NCBI RefSeq assembly: GCF_024721115.1
Contig: NZ_JAMDHK010000009.1
Coordinates: 109,355-173,354, forward strand
DNA from: Salipiger pentaromativorans
Lineage (GTDB): Bacteria; Pseudomonadota; Alphaproteobacteria; Rhodobacterales; Rhodobacteraceae
Length of the DNA stretch: 64,000 nucleotides
Direction: 5' to 3'
The notes beneath the pieces are model-generated. The model was not told where the DNA came from. It saw nothing but the letters and a program-made list of their open reading frames with translations, and searched no databases. This document shows, one piece after another, positions 1 to 9,583 of the stretch (position 1 is the first letter of the stretch; the number at the start of each line of letters is the position of its first letter). Position numbers and translations under genes: made by a program.

Positions 1-536
1 TGCGGCACCCGGCGCAGCCCGTGTTCGAGCTGCTCCATCAGATCGCCGAAGCTGTCGATGGCGGCCTCATAGGCCTTGGTGTTGAGCGTCAGCGCCGTAT
101 CCGCCGCCGAGATGTCGAAGCCGCGCGACACCAGAATGTCGCCCTCGTCCACGCCGCCCTCGATCATGTGCCAGGTGATGCCATGCCGGCTTTCGCCCTC
201 GATCAGCGCCCAGACCGGCGCGTTCAGCCCGGCGTGGCGCGGCAGCGGGCCGTCGTGGAAATTGACCGCGCCCTTGGCGGGCATCGCCAGCACGGCGGCG
301 GGGATGATGTCGAGGTTTGAGATCGACAACAGCCAGTCGAAGGAGAGGCCCTCAAGCCGCTCGGCCAGCCCCTTGCCCGGGGCCACCACCGTCAGACCGC
401 GGCCTGCCGCCCACGCCGCGATGTCCGCGTTGCGGGTGATCACCGCTCGGATGGGGTGCCCTGCGGCCAGCAGCTTTTCGCTGCACTGGACGAGAAGGGA
501 TTCGTTGCCGATTACCACACTGGAAAACTGGGCCAT
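1..536 (-). CDS. Formyltransferase-domain protein, likely the N-terminus of an NRPS (partial)
   Basis: The visible 178 residues form a formyl-tetrahydrofolate-dependent transferase fold. They carry NFHDGPLPRHAG, with Asn92 and His94, and GGVDEGD with Asp130. The N-x-H and 36-residue H-to-D spacing match the catalytic triad of methionyl-tRNA formyltransferase (Fmt). Start is ATG at 536, five bases after the glycosyltransferase stop, with GGAG upstream. The gene continues past base 1. Free-standing Fmt is unlikely because the gene sits downstream of a PKS and a glycosyltransferase in one operon. Formyltransferase domains open several non-ribosomal peptide synthetases, such as linear gramicidin synthetase LgrA. 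I infer an NRPS whose first residue or amine is N-formylated, but the adenylation domain itself is outside the window. Confidence 0.75.
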   Translation of the reverse strand, partial: MAQFSSVVIGNESLLVQCSEKLLAAGHPIRAVITRNADIAAWAAGRGLTVVAPGKGLAERLEGLSFDWLLSISNLDIIPAAVLAMPAKGAVNFHDGPLPRHAGLNAPVWALIEGESRHGITWHMIEGGVDEGDILVSRGFDISAADTALTLNTKAYEAAIDSFGDLMEQLEHGLRRVP

Positions 537-541
537 GTTGC

Positions 542-1564
542 CTACTCCGCTTGTGCTTCAAGCGCGGGTGCCGTCTGGCGGACGGTCCCCGCTATGCGCT
601 TTTCCGGCAAAGGCCGAAAGAGCGCCTTAAGATCGTGGACGAGAAGATCGCGCAGGAAATGCGGCGGGTCTGCCGGGGTCTTGCGTTGCAGCACCAGCCG
701 CACCCGCCAGAGCGCCCCGCCCGCCAGATGCGCGAGGGTGGCCATGGCCGCATAGGCGCGGCCACGGGTCTTTGTGTAATAATACCAGCGGCTGTCGAGC
801 CAGAATGCCGGCACGCGCTTCCAGATCTTCATTCCGGTCGAGACAGAGCCGATATGGGCGACTTCGCTCTCGCGGACGTAATGGGTTTCATGGCCGGCGC
901 GGGCGGCGCGCAGGCAAAGCTCGGTTTCTTCGAAATAGAGAAAGAAAGTCTCGTCGAAGAGGCCGATTTCGTCCAGAACACCCTGCCGCATCATCAGCGA
1001 GGCACCCGCCAGCCAATCGACCCGCTGTGTCGCCTCGGGGATCTCCAGCCAGACGCGGTGCTTTTCGAGCAGCCGCGAGATCGGGCCGAAGCGCGCGGAA
1101 CTTTCCAGCTCGGAGAGGATCGTGGGGAAGCGGAAGGCGGTGTGATGCGGCGCGCCGTCCTCGCCATGGATATAGCTTCCGGCGAACCCCGCCTCGGGAT
1201 GGGTTTCGAGATGCCGGAGCAGCGCTTTCAGGCTGCCCGGACCGGGAAAGGCATCGGAGTTCAGCAGGTAGACGTAATCGGGTTCCGACCCGTCCGACCA
1301 GCCGGCGCGGATGCCCACATTGTTGCCGGCGCCGAACCCGCCGTTATGGCCCGACTGGATCAGCCGGATCGGCGCGCCCTGCGCCCAGGGTTCGGCGGAC
1401 AGCGCCGCCTGCATCGCCTCGAACGAGCCGTCGCCGCTGTCGTTGTCCACGATCACCAGTTCGGCGTTGAGCCCCGCCATTTCGCGCAGCGCGAACTGCA
1501 CCGAGCGCAGCGTCATCTCGGCGGTACGGAAGTTCAGCGAAACGACCAGAAGTTTGGGATCCAT
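542..1564 (-). CDS. Family 2 glycosyltransferase, rhamnosyltransferase-like
   Basis: A GT-A type glycosyltransferase of 340 residues. The N-terminus has the VVSLNFRT strand, then VIVDNDSGDG, GHNGGFGAGNN and LLNSDA, the usual nucleotide-sugar and metal site. Near the middle is DWLAGASLMMRQ, followed by FDETFFLYFEETELCLRA, typical of rhamnosyl-type GT2 enzymes. I chose ATG at 1564 because GGAG lies about eight bases upstream. An in-frame GTG at 1573 would overlap the PKS stop but lacks a ribosome site. The gene lies between the PKS and the formyltransferase gene in one transcription unit, so it probably glycosylates the polyketide or peptide product rather than a surface polysaccharide. The donor sugar and acceptor cannot be read from the sequence. 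Confidence 0.85.
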   Translation of the reverse strand: MDPKLLVVSLNFRTAEMTLRSVQFALREMAGLNAELVIVDNDSGDGSFEAMQAALSAEPWAQGAPIRLIQSGHNGGFGAGNNVGIRAGWSDGSEPDYVYLLNSDAFPGPGSLKALLRHLETHPEAGFAGSYIHGEDGAPHHTAFRFPTILSELESSARFGPISRLLEKHRVWLEIPEATQRVDWLAGASLMMRQGVLDEIGLFDETFFLYFEETELCLRAARAGHETHYVRESEVAHIGSVSTGMKIWKRVPAFWLDSRWYYYTKTRGRAYAAMATLAHLAGGALWRVRLVLQRKTPADPPHFLRDLLVHDLKALFRPLPEKRIAGTVRQTAPALEAQAE

Positions 1565-1569
1565 CTGTC

Positions 1570-4500
1570 TCACTCCGCTGCCCGGCTGCCGGGGAATTCG
1601 ACCACCTGCGCACCGCGCATCTGCGCCTCGGCGCCGGTGATCGCCTCGCGCATCAGGCCGGCCAGCACCCGCACATTGGGTTCCAGCACCATGGAGTCGT
1701 GATCGCCCGGCACCTCATGCACCTCGACATGCGGCACATATTGGCCCCAGTCGTTATCGTTCATCACATAGGCGCGTTCGGAGTTGACCATGCGGCCGCC
1801 CGAAACCTGCCATTTGCCGACCAGCGGCGGGCGGTAGAGCACCAGCCGTCCGTCCCAGGGCTGCACCTGATACTGCGCCACGGCGCTCAGGAAGGCCGCC
1901 TCGATCTCGGCGTTGTGGAAGCTGTGCTGCGCCTCGGTCGTGTCCTTGGCCTGACGCTTGGCAATCTCCCAGCGGAGCCGGTTGCGCGCCCAGATCACCG
2001 GATAGAACAGCCCCTTGGCCTTCAGCTCCTGCATCTGGATCAGCAGACGGTCCTTGCGCGACAGCGGCCGGCGCGCGGGCAGCGGCGTGTCGAGCAGCAC
2101 GCACAGCGCCACCTCTTCGCCGGCAACCTCGAGCTGCCGGGCGATCTCGAAGGCGGTGATGCCGCCGCCCGAGAAGCCGCCGACCATATAGGGGCCTTCC
2201 GGCTGCACCTGCCGCATCTCTGCGATATAGTCGCGCGCGGCGTCCTGGATGCTCTGATGCGGGTCTTCGCCGCCATAAAGCCCCTTGGCCTGAAGCCCGT
2301 AGAAGGGCCGGTCCGCGCCCAGGAGATGCGCCAGATGGCGCAGGTTCAGCACGTTGCCGAACATGCCGGCCACCAGGAAGAAGGGCGTGCGCGGCCCGCC
2401 TTCGCCATCATGCATGGCGACCAGATGCTTGAAGCGGCGCTCGGGGGCCTTGGGCTGGCCTTCGGGGACGGCGCCCTCGGTGGCGATGCCGGTCTGTTCG
2501 GCAATCAGCGCGGCGCATTTGCGGATCGTCGGCGCCTCGAACAGCACCGAGATCGGGAACTCGATGCGCCAGGCTTTCTTGACCATGGCAAAGAGCCGTA
2601 CCGCGATGAGGCTGTGCCCGCCGAGATCGAAGAAACTGTCTTCGACGCCGACGTTCTGCACGCCCAGAAGATCCTCCCAGAAGCCGACCAGCGTGCGTTC
2701 GATGTCGTTCTCGGGGGCGACGTAATCGCCTTCGAGCTGCGGGCGGTCGAATTTCTGGATCTCGCCCCTGTCCTCGGTCGAGGCGGCCGTCTGGCGGGTG
2801 AGCTGATCGAGATCCATCGACGAGATCACCACCTGAGGCACGTCGAACGCCAGCGTGCGGGCAAAGGCGCTCACGCCCTCGGCGGGCAGGATGCCCTGGC
2901 TGAGATTATGCGCGAGGCGCTCTTCGGCGGGCGAGAGCGGCTGCGCGGCATCCTGCGGCGCGTCGGTTTCCAGCTCGGCGGCGGTGAGGCGCGGCGCGGC
3001 ATGCAGGATGTCCGCCTGCGCCAGCTTGTGGATGGTGAAGCCCGAGATCTCGACCAGCACCATGCCATCGGGGGCACAGAGCGTGATGTCGAAGCTCGCC
3101 GTCTCCGCATCGGCGCGGTTCTGCGCGGCGTTGCGCACCCAGCTCACCACGTGATCGGTCAGCGGGGCGTGCACCCGCACGCGGGAATAGGAGACGGGCA
3201 CCCAGAGATGGGTGGGCTGATAGCCCTCGATCAGCTCCATGGCCCAGCCGGTGGCGATGTCCATCAGCGCGGGGTGCAGCAGGCAGCCATCGGCGCGGGC
3301 GCTGGCCGCCAGCGACAGATCGGCGATGCCCTCGCCCTGTCCCAGCGCGCGGCTGTCGAGCACTTTCCAGCGCGGCCCGAACGCGAGCTGCACCTCCTGC
3401 GCGGCGGCGAGCTTGCCGCCGGCGGCGGCCTCGACCGGGTTGCCGCAGCGGGCGCGGATCGCGGCCAGGTCCAGCGGCGCCGGGCGCCGCATGGGGACCA
3501 GCGCCAGCGTTGCCTGTGCGGTCAGCGCAAAGCCGCGCTTGCCGCCCAGCGTCGCGTCGGCGAGCATCTCGAACCCATAGCCCTCGTCGCGCCGGGTCAA
3601 CCGCAGCCGCACGTCGCGGGCGCCGCCATCGGCCACGCGCAGCGGGCGCAGGAAGGTCAGGTCGCGGATCTCGAAGCCGCCGGGCTCGTTCTGCGCCTTC
3701 AGTGCTTCGGCGGCCAGCGTCAGATAGCCGGTGCCCGGCAGCAGCGCGTCGCCGGATTTGGTGCGGTGTTCGTCGATGAACCAATCCGCCGCCGAGTAGC
3801 GCGCGGTAAAGAGCCGGTTGCCCTGCGCGTCAAAGGTCTTTTGGTCGAGCATCGGCACGCCCGCGGGCTCCACCGGCGCTTTGGGTATCTCACCTCGGCG
3901 CGCGGCCACCGCTTCGGCGGCCATGCCGACCTCGTTCCAGATGCCCCAGTTGATCGCGACGACGCGGGTCTTGCCGCCCGCGCGGGCCTGCGCGAAGGCG
4001 TTGAGATATTCGTTGGCGGCGACGTAATCCACCTGACCCGCCGGGGCGGTCACGGTGGAGGAGGAAGCGAAGAGCACGATCCAGTCGGTGCTGCCATCGG
4101 GGAAGACCTCGCCCAGCACCTGCGTGCCGTGGATCTTGGGCGTGAACACGTCCTCGACGGAGGAGGGGCTCTTGGTCATCAGCGGGCCGTCGGCGATTAC
4201 GCCGGCGCCGTGGATGACACCGGAAATCCGGCCGAAGCGCTCTTCGGCGGCCTCCTTGACGCGCTGCATCTGGGTGAGGTTGCAGACATCGACGGCGGCG
4301 ATCGTCACCTGGGCGCCGGTCTCTTCCAGCGCCTGAACGGCGCGGATGCGGCGGGCGGTGCGGTCCTGCGGGGCGTGCCGGGCCAGATAGTCGGGCCATT
4401 GCGCGCGCTCGGGCAGATCGTGCCGCGCGACCAGCACCAGATTGGCGCCCCTGGCGGCGAAATCCTGCGCCAGAGTCAGGCCGATCCCGCCGAAGCCGCC

Positions 4501-7500
4501 GGTGATGAGATAGGTGCCGCCTTCGGCGGCGACCGGCGCGGCCTCGGGCAGTGCCACCGGTTTCATGGCGCATTCGAAGCGCCGCGCCCCGCGCAGCGCC
4601 GCGATGGCATTGGCCGGTTCGGAGAGCAGCTCTTCGAGCACTTGCAGGGTCAGCGTCTCGAGGGCTGCGTCGCGGGCGGCCTGCGCCTTGCGGCCGCCGA
4701 AGAGCCCGGTCTGGGCGGTTTCGGGCAGCGTCAGATCGAGCGTCGAGACGCTGACCCCCGGCAATTCGCGCGGGATCACGCGGGCGGGGCCGGCGACGGT
4801 CGCCTTGGAAGGATAGGGCAGCGCCTCGTCGCGCAGGCGGGCGGCGCCGTTTGTCACCACGGTCAGATGCAGCGGGCGTGGCAGGTTTTCCTCGGCCACG
4901 GCCTGGGCGAGAAAGAGCAGAGAATAAAAGCCCTGTTCCTGCACCCGGTGGAAGAAGCTGGAGCCGGGGCGGTGATGCTCGCCTTCGGTGACCATCCAGA
5001 AATGCGCGATGCGCGTAGGCACATGGCCGCGCAGCGCCAGATCCTGCACCAGCAGGTCATAGCCTTCGCGGCCGCGTTCGGAGGCCAGCAGGTAAGAGGT
5101 GTCGGACAGCCGGGTAAAGCTGTCGCCCGGGCGCACCTCGACGACGGTATGACCGGCCGCTTTCAGCTTCGCGGCGGCGCGGGCGGCGAGCCCGGCCTCG
5201 TCCATGAAGATCAGCCAGCATTGCGGATCGGCATCGGCGAGCCCTTCGGCCACATCGACCTCGACCTCGGCCGCGCGCGGGCGCCAGACCGGCTTCCAGC
5301 CCCATTCCGCCACATCGTCGCTGCGCATCAGATATTGCGGCGCGGTGTCGGACTGGCGCTTGCCGGGGGCGATGAAATAGGGCGCGCGCTGGAAGGCGTA
5401 AGAGGGCAGCACCACGCGATTGCGGCGCGCCTCGCCCCAGATCTGGCTCCAGTCGATCGGCGCGCCGAGCGCCCAGAGACGGCCCAGAACCTCGAACATG
5501 TGCTTGTCGTCGGCGATGGCATCGTCGCGGTGGCGCAGCGAGGACAGGACCTGCTGACCGGGGACGTCGGGATGCTGGCGGGCAAGTGCGGACAGCGCCT
5601 TGCCGGGGCCGACTTCGAGGAAGATGCGGTTCGGCTGGGCCAGAGTGCCGATGCAGTCGGCGAAAAACACGGTGCCGCGCAGATGCTCGACCCAGTAATC
5701 GGGCGAGGTCGCCTGTTCCGGCGTCATGAGCTGGCCGGTGCGGTTCGAGGTCAGCGGGATCTGCGGGGGGAAGAGGTCGATAGAGCGCAGATAGGCGCGG
5801 AACTGATCGAGGATCGGCTCCAGCATCCGGCTGTGCGCGGCGATGTCGATCTGGATGCGCTGGCAGTCGATGCTTTCGGATTTGAGCCGGGCTTCCAGCG
5901 CATCGAGCGCCGCCTGCGGGCCGGAGGCCACGGTCAGCTCAGGCGCGTTGACGGCGCCGAGGTCGAGATCTTCGCCGAGATAGGGTTGCAGCGCCTCGGC
6001 CGTGAGATTGACCGAGAGCATGCCGCCGGCGGGCACGCTGTCGAAGAGCCGACCGCGCAGATGCACGAGGCCGATGCAATCCTCGAAGCTCATCACGCCG
6101 GCCAGGCAGGCGGCGGTGTTCTCGCCCATGGAATGGCCGGCCAACGCCGCGGGCGTCACGCCCCAACTCATCCAGAGCTGGGCCAGCGCGTATTCGGTGA
6201 TCATGATCAGCGGCAGTTGCAGCGAGGGGCGGGTCAGCGCGGCGTCCGCGTCTTCGCGGGCGCCGTCTTCCGGCAGCCACAGCGCGCGGATGTCGTGGTC
6301 GGAGATCTCGGCCAGCGCGTCGAGGCCGCGGTCCATCCATTCGGCGAAGACCGGCTCGGTCTCGTAGAGATCATGCGCCATGCCCGCATATTGCGCGCCG
6401 CCGCCGGGGAACATGAAGACGGTCTCGGGCCGGTCCAGCGCGCTGTGGGAATGCACCCGGCGCGGCGCGTCCTCCTCCAGCAGCCGGGCGGCCTCCTCAT
6501 GGTTTTCGGCCACCACGATACGGCGCTTTTCAAAGGCGCGGCGGCCTTCTTTCAGCGTCCAGGCAACATCGGCGAGCGGCTGCTCGGGATGCGCGCGCAG
6601 ATGCGCGGCAAGGCGCTTTGCGCCCTCGTCCAGCGCCGCCTTGCTGCGGGCGGAAAGGGTCAGGATCTGGAACGGCCAGTCGCTTTCGCCCGAGGGCGCG
6701 CGCGCGGGCGCCTCTTCCAGCACCACATGCGCGTTGGTCCCGCCGACGCCAAGCGCGTTGACCCCGGCGCGGCGCGGACGACCGGTCTGCGGCCAGGGGG
6801 TGAGGCTGTCGTTAACCATGAAGGGCGAGGTGTCGAAATCAATCGCCGGGTTCGGCGCCTCATAGCCCAGCGAGGGCGGAATCTCGCCCTCGTGCAGCGC
6901 CAGCGAGGTCTTGATCAGCCCGGCGACCCCTGCCGCCGTATCGAGGTGGCCGATATTGGTTTTCACCGATCCGATGCGGCAATGGCCCGTGGCCTCTGCG
7001 GTTTCGCGGAAAGCCTGGGTCAGCGCGGCGACCTCGATCGGGTCGCCCAGATAGGTGCCGGTGCCGTGGCATTCCACATAATCCACCGTATCCGAGTCGA
7101 TCCCCGCCACCGCCTGCGCTTCGGCGATCGCCTGAGCCTGACCGTCCACGGAGGGCGCCAGATAGCCGGCCTTTTGCGCGCCATCGTTGTTGACGGCCGA
7201 TCCCTTGATCACCGCATAGATATGGTCGCCGTCGGCGATGGCATCCGCCAGCCGGCGCAGCACCACGACCCCCGCGCCCGAGCCGAACACCGTGCCCTGG
7301 GCGCGGTGGTCGAAGGCATGGCATTCGCCGTCCGGCGAGAGGATCTCGTTTTCCTTGTAGAGGTAGCCACGGCCCTGCGGCAGCTCGATGGTCACGCCCC
7401 CGGCGATCGCCATGTCGCATTCGCCGTTGAGCAGCGCCTGCGCGGCGTAATGGGTGGCCACCAGCGAGGTCGAGCAGGCGGTTTGCAGGTTGATCGAGGG

Positions 7501-8028
7501 CCCGTGCAGGTCGAGCACATGGCTCAGCCGGGTGGTCATGAAATCCTTGTCATTGCCGGTGTGGCGCAGCAGGAACATGCCGGTGTTCTCGACCAGATCC
7601 GGGTTCGAACAGACGTTGAAATAGAAATAGCTGCCCATGCCGCAGCCCGCGAACACGCCGACCTGACCGTCGAAAGTCTCGGGTACGTGGCCGGCGTTCT
7701 CCAGCGCTTCCCAGGCGGTTTCCAGGAACTGCCGGTGCTGCGGATCCATGATCGCCGCTTCCTTGGGCGAGAACCCGAAGAACTCGGCATCGAACATCTC
7801 GAAATCATCGAGCGGCGCGGCGAAGGGCACGTAATCCTTGTGGCGGATCAGGCCGGGATCCTCGCCCGCTGCCAGCAGCTCCTCCTCCGACAGCCGGCGG
7901 ATGGCGCTGCGGCCCGCGCGCAGGTTTTCCCAATAGCGCAGAATGCTGTCCGCACCCGGAAGATGCGCCGCCATGCCGACGATGGCGATGTCGTTTTCGC
8001 CCGTTTGCTGCTGCGTTTCTGCGCTCAT
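1570..8028 (-). CDS. Type I polyketide synthase, KS-AT-KR-DH-ACP-TE
   Basis: A 2152-residue modular PKS. KS (about 12-440) has Cys185 in TACSTS, His321 in ECHGTGT and His361 in NIGHLD. AT (about 535-830) has Ser633 in GHSMG. KR (about 1170-1380) has the Rossmann motif TGGFGGIG and Tyr1335 in DYVAANEY. A double hot-dog dehydratase follows (about 1405-1670), with His1421 in DEHRTKSGDALLPG and Asp1590 in HPALMD. ACP Ser1806 lies in DLGGHSL. The terminal thioesterase has Ser1953 in GFSGG. All catalytic residues seen are intact; no enoylreductase was found. KR before DH is the reverse of the common DH-KR order. The ATG at 8028 gives a normal KS N-terminus (MSAETQ); upstream in-frame codons encode non-conserved sequence. 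It opens the operon that continues with the glycosyltransferase and formyltransferase genes. Confidence 0.9.
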   Translation of the reverse strand: MSAETQQQTGENDIAIVGMAAHLPGADSILRYWENLRAGRSAIRRLSEEELLAAGEDPGLIRHKDYVPFAAPLDDFEMFDAEFFGFSPKEAAIMDPQHRQFLETAWEALENAGHVPETFDGQVGVFAGCGMGSYFYFNVCSNPDLVENTGMFLLRHTGNDKDFMTTRLSHVLDLHGPSINLQTACSTSLVATHYAAQALLNGECDMAIAGGVTIELPQGRGYLYKENEILSPDGECHAFDHRAQGTVFGSGAGVVVLRRLADAIADGDHIYAVIKGSAVNNDGAQKAGYLAPSVDGQAQAIAEAQAVAGIDSDTVDYVECHGTGTYLGDPIEVAALTQAFRETAEATGHCRIGSVKTNIGHLDTAAGVAGLIKTSLALHEGEIPPSLGYEAPNPAIDFDTSPFMVNDSLTPWPQTGRPRRAGVNALGVGGTNAHVVLEEAPARAPSGESDWPFQILTLSARSKAALDEGAKRLAAHLRAHPEQPLADVAWTLKEGRRAFEKRRIVVAENHEEAARLLEEDAPRRVHSHSALDRPETVFMFPGGGAQYAGMAHDLYETEPVFAEWMDRGLDALAEISDHDIRALWLPEDGAREDADAALTRPSLQLPLIMITEYALAQLWMSWGVTPAALAGHSMGENTAACLAGVMSFEDCIGLVHLRGRLFDSVPAGGMLSVNLTAEALQPYLGEDLDLGAVNAPELTVASGPQAALDALEARLKSESIDCQRIQIDIAAHSRMLEPILDQFRAYLRSIDLFPPQIPLTSNRTGQLMTPEQATSPDYWVEHLRGTVFFADCIGTLAQPNRIFLEVGPGKALSALARQHPDVPGQQVLSSLRHRDDAIADDKHMFEVLGRLWALGAPIDWSQIWGEARRNRVVLPSYAFQRAPYFIAPGKRQSDTAPQYLMRSDDVAEWGWKPVWRPRAAEVEVDVAEGLADADPQCWLIFMDEAGLAARAAAKLKAAGHTVVEVRPGDSFTRLSDTSYLLASERGREGYDLLVQDLALRGHVPTRIAHFWMVTEGEHHRPGSSFFHRVQEQGFYSLLFLAQAVAEENLPRPLHLTVVTNGAARLRDEALPYPSKATVAGPARVIPRELPGVSVSTLDLTLPETAQTGLFGGRKAQAARDAALETLTLQVLEELLSEPANAIAALRGARRFECAMKPVALPEAAPVAAEGGTYLITGGFGGIGLTLAQDFAARGANLVLVARHDLPERAQWPDYLARHAPQDRTARRIRAVQALEETGAQVTIAAVDVCNLTQMQRVKEAAEERFGRISGVIHGAGVIADGPLMTKSPSSVEDVFTPKIHGTQVLGEVFPDGSTDWIVLFASSSTVTAPAGQVDYVAANEYLNAFAQARAGGKTRVVAINWGIWNEVGMAAEAVAARRGEIPKAPVEPAGVPMLDQKTFDAQGNRLFTARYSAADWFIDEHRTKSGDALLPGTGYLTLAAEALKAQNEPGGFEIRDLTFLRPLRVADGGARDVRLRLTRRDEGYGFEMLADATLGGKRGFALTAQATLALVPMRRPAPLDLAAIRARCGNPVEAAAGGKLAAAQEVQLAFGPRWKVLDSRALGQGEGIADLSLAASARADGCLLHPALMDIATGWAMELIEGYQPTHLWVPVSYSRVRVHAPLTDHVVSWVRNAAQNRADAETASFDITLCAPDGMVLVEISGFTIHKLAQADILHAAPRLTAAELETDAPQDAAQPLSPAEERLAHNLSQGILPAEGVSAFARTLAFDVPQVVISSMDLDQLTRQTAASTEDRGEIQKFDRPQLEGDYVAPENDIERTLVGFWEDLLGVQNVGVEDSFFDLGGHSLIAVRLFAMVKKAWRIEFPISVLFEAPTIRKCAALIAEQTGIATEGAVPEGQPKAPERRFKHLVAMHDGEGGPRTPFFLVAGMFGNVLNLRHLAHLLGADRPFYGLQAKGLYGGEDPHQSIQDAARDYIAEMRQVQPEGPYMVGGFSGGGITAFEIARQLEVAGEEVALCVLLDTPLPARRPLSRKDRLLIQMQELKAKGLFYPVIWARNRLRWEIAKRQAKDTTEAQHSFHNAEIEAAFLSAVAQYQVQPWDGRLVLYRPPLVGKWQVSGGRMVNSERAYVMNDNDWGQYVPHVEVHEVPGDHDSMVLEPNVRVLAGLMREAITGAEAQMRGAQVVEFPGSRAAE

Positions 8029-8041
8029 GACCTGATACCCC

Positions 8042-8053
8042 GTCACATGTGAC
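8042..8053. promoter_or_regulatory. 12-bp perfect palindrome upstream of the PKS
   Basis: GTCACATGTGAC is a perfect inverted repeat 13 bases upstream of the PKS ATG. Its half-site resembles TGTGA/TCACA, but the six-base spacing of a CRP site is missing. It could be an operator for the PKS operon. A chance palindrome of this length is possible. Confidence 0.3.
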
Positions 8054-8215
8054 CTGTCCCTTCCGGTAAAGGAGGAATGGGGAGAAAATGCGGCGCTTTT
8101 TAGGTATCCACCCCGAGATCGCCACGATTCATCGGCTTGCGCCCATGGCTTGTTATGCACTGGGGGACAGTGTCGCAAACAAGGGGAATTGTTGCCAATA
8201 TGGAACCGGTGGCGT

Positions 8216-9583
8216 TTATCCGCCCACGCTGGCCAGTGCCACAATTCCGGGCCAGTTGATGGTTGCCGCCAGCGCCGCGAGGCCGAATCCGATCACCGCG
8301 AAAACCGCGTCATGCAGCGGATCCCATGCCCCCATGCGCCGCGCCAGCCAGACCACCACCGGATAGGCCAGCAGAAAGGCCGTGCCCATGCCGAGCAGCG
8401 CGCCGATCAGCCCGGCCATCTCGAGCCCGGCAAGGATGCAGCCGATCATCAGCACCGCGCGCGCCAGCGCGAGGACAAAGAAGCTGCGGCTGTCGCCCGC
8501 TGCAAGCGCCGCCTGATCGTAGGTCTGCACGATGATCTGCGGCATCTGCATGCAGGCGACGATCACCGCCACCGCCCCGGCCGCCGCGTAGCGCGGATCG
8601 TAAAGCAGATCGACGATCCAGCCGCCCAGCATGGCGAAGCCGCCGACCATCAGGATCAGCATCGCGGTGACGGCGAAGCGCATCTTGCGCAGGCGCAGGA
8701 AATTTTCGCGGCTTTGGGTCGGCGGGGTCTCGCGATAGATCGGGATGAGGATCTTGCGCGTGACCATGCCGCCCAGAAGCATCGGGAAGGAGGCCAGGAA
8801 ATAGCCGATATTGTAGACCCCGAAGTGATCGAGCGAGAGGTATTTGCCGATCAGGAGCTTGTCGCTCTGGCTGAAGAAGAAACCGCAGACGGTCGACAGA
8901 AAGATCCACTTTCCGAAATTCACCAACTCGTCGGCGGCGGCTTTTTCCCAGCGGAACCGGTTGCGTTCGCCCGGCAGGAAGAGCCAGTTGATGATCACCT
9001 CGACGACGCTGCTGAAGATGCCGCTCAGCACCAGCGCCCAGACCGAACCGGTGAGCCAGGCAAGCAGGATCGCGGTCAGCAGCCCGACGACCTGGGTGAC
9101 GAATTCCAGAAGCGTCACCCGGCCCAGCAGCAGATGGCGGTTCGCCGTGTCCATGCGGGTGGGGCGGAACCCGAGGATGAGCAGCGCCAGCCCGGCCACC
9201 GGCAGGATCTGCAACAGCTGCGGCTCGTCATAGAACCAGGCCATGGGCCAGGCCAGCCCGCAGGCGACCAGCCAGAGCCCGGCGCCGCGCAGCACCTGTA
9301 TGGTCCAGGCCGTGTTGAGAAAATCGCGTTCGTCGCCGCGCTTGCTTTGCAGGATCGCGGGGGTGACGCCGACGTCGGAAAACTGTTGCAGCCCCATCAT
9401 GAAGACCGAGACCAGCGCCATCAGGCCGAAAGCCTCGGGGAACAGCAATCGCGTCAGGATCAGGTTCGATGCCAGCCGCAGCACCTGGCTGAAGCCAAAG
9501 CCGCCGACGGTCAGCAGCGACGACCGCAGCGCGCGCGCGGTGAGCGAACTGCCCTGCACCCGGTGCCAGAATGTCATGCTCAT
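8216..9583 (-). CDS. Polysaccharide flippase (Wzx/MATE-like oligosaccharide exporter)
   Basis: A 455-residue integral membrane protein of the MOP/PST flippase superfamily. It begins with a short cytoplasmic stretch, then GGFGFSQVLRLASNLILTRLLFP, the hallmark N-terminal helix of Wzx-type exporters, and has about a dozen hydrophobic segments to the C-terminus. Such proteins flip lipid-linked repeat units across the inner membrane. ATG at 9583 overlaps the upstream glycosyltransferase stop as ATGA, which decides the start and implies translational coupling. With the neighbouring glycosyltransferases and ugd it fits export of a surface polysaccharide. It is also next to the PKS, but the 187 bases between them and the coupling to the glycosyltransferase favour the polysaccharide role. 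Confidence 0.85.
   Translation of the reverse strand: MSMTFWHRVQGSSLTARALRSSLLTVGGFGFSQVLRLASNLILTRLLFPEAFGLMALVSVFMMGLQQFSDVGVTPAILQSKRGDERDFLNTAWTIQVLRGAGLWLVACGLAWPMAWFYDEPQLLQILPVAGLALLILGFRPTRMDTANRHLLLGRVTLLEFVTQVVGLLTAILLAWLTGSVWALVLSGIFSSVVEVIINWLFLPGERNRFRWEKAAADELVNFGKWIFLSTVCGFFFSQSDKLLIGKYLSLDHFGVYNIGYFLASFPMLLGGMVTRKILIPIYRETPPTQSRENFLRLRKMRFAVTAMLILMVGGFAMLGGWIVDLLYDPRYAAAGAVAVIVACMQMPQIIVQTYDQAALAAGDSRSFFVLALARAVLMIGCILAGLEMAGLIGALLGMGTAFLLAYPVVVWLARRMGAWDPLHDAVFAVIGFGLAALAATINWPGIVALASVGG

Noticed and set aside
7590..7610. tRNA-like GGGTTCGAA box
   Set aside because: Lies inside the PKS KS domain with no cloverleaf around it.
1699..8052. A 2117-codon open frame antisense to the PKS
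   Set aside because: High GC gives few stop codons on the opposite strand; the translation is Gly/Arg/His-rich without motifs, while the PKS strand has all catalytic residues.
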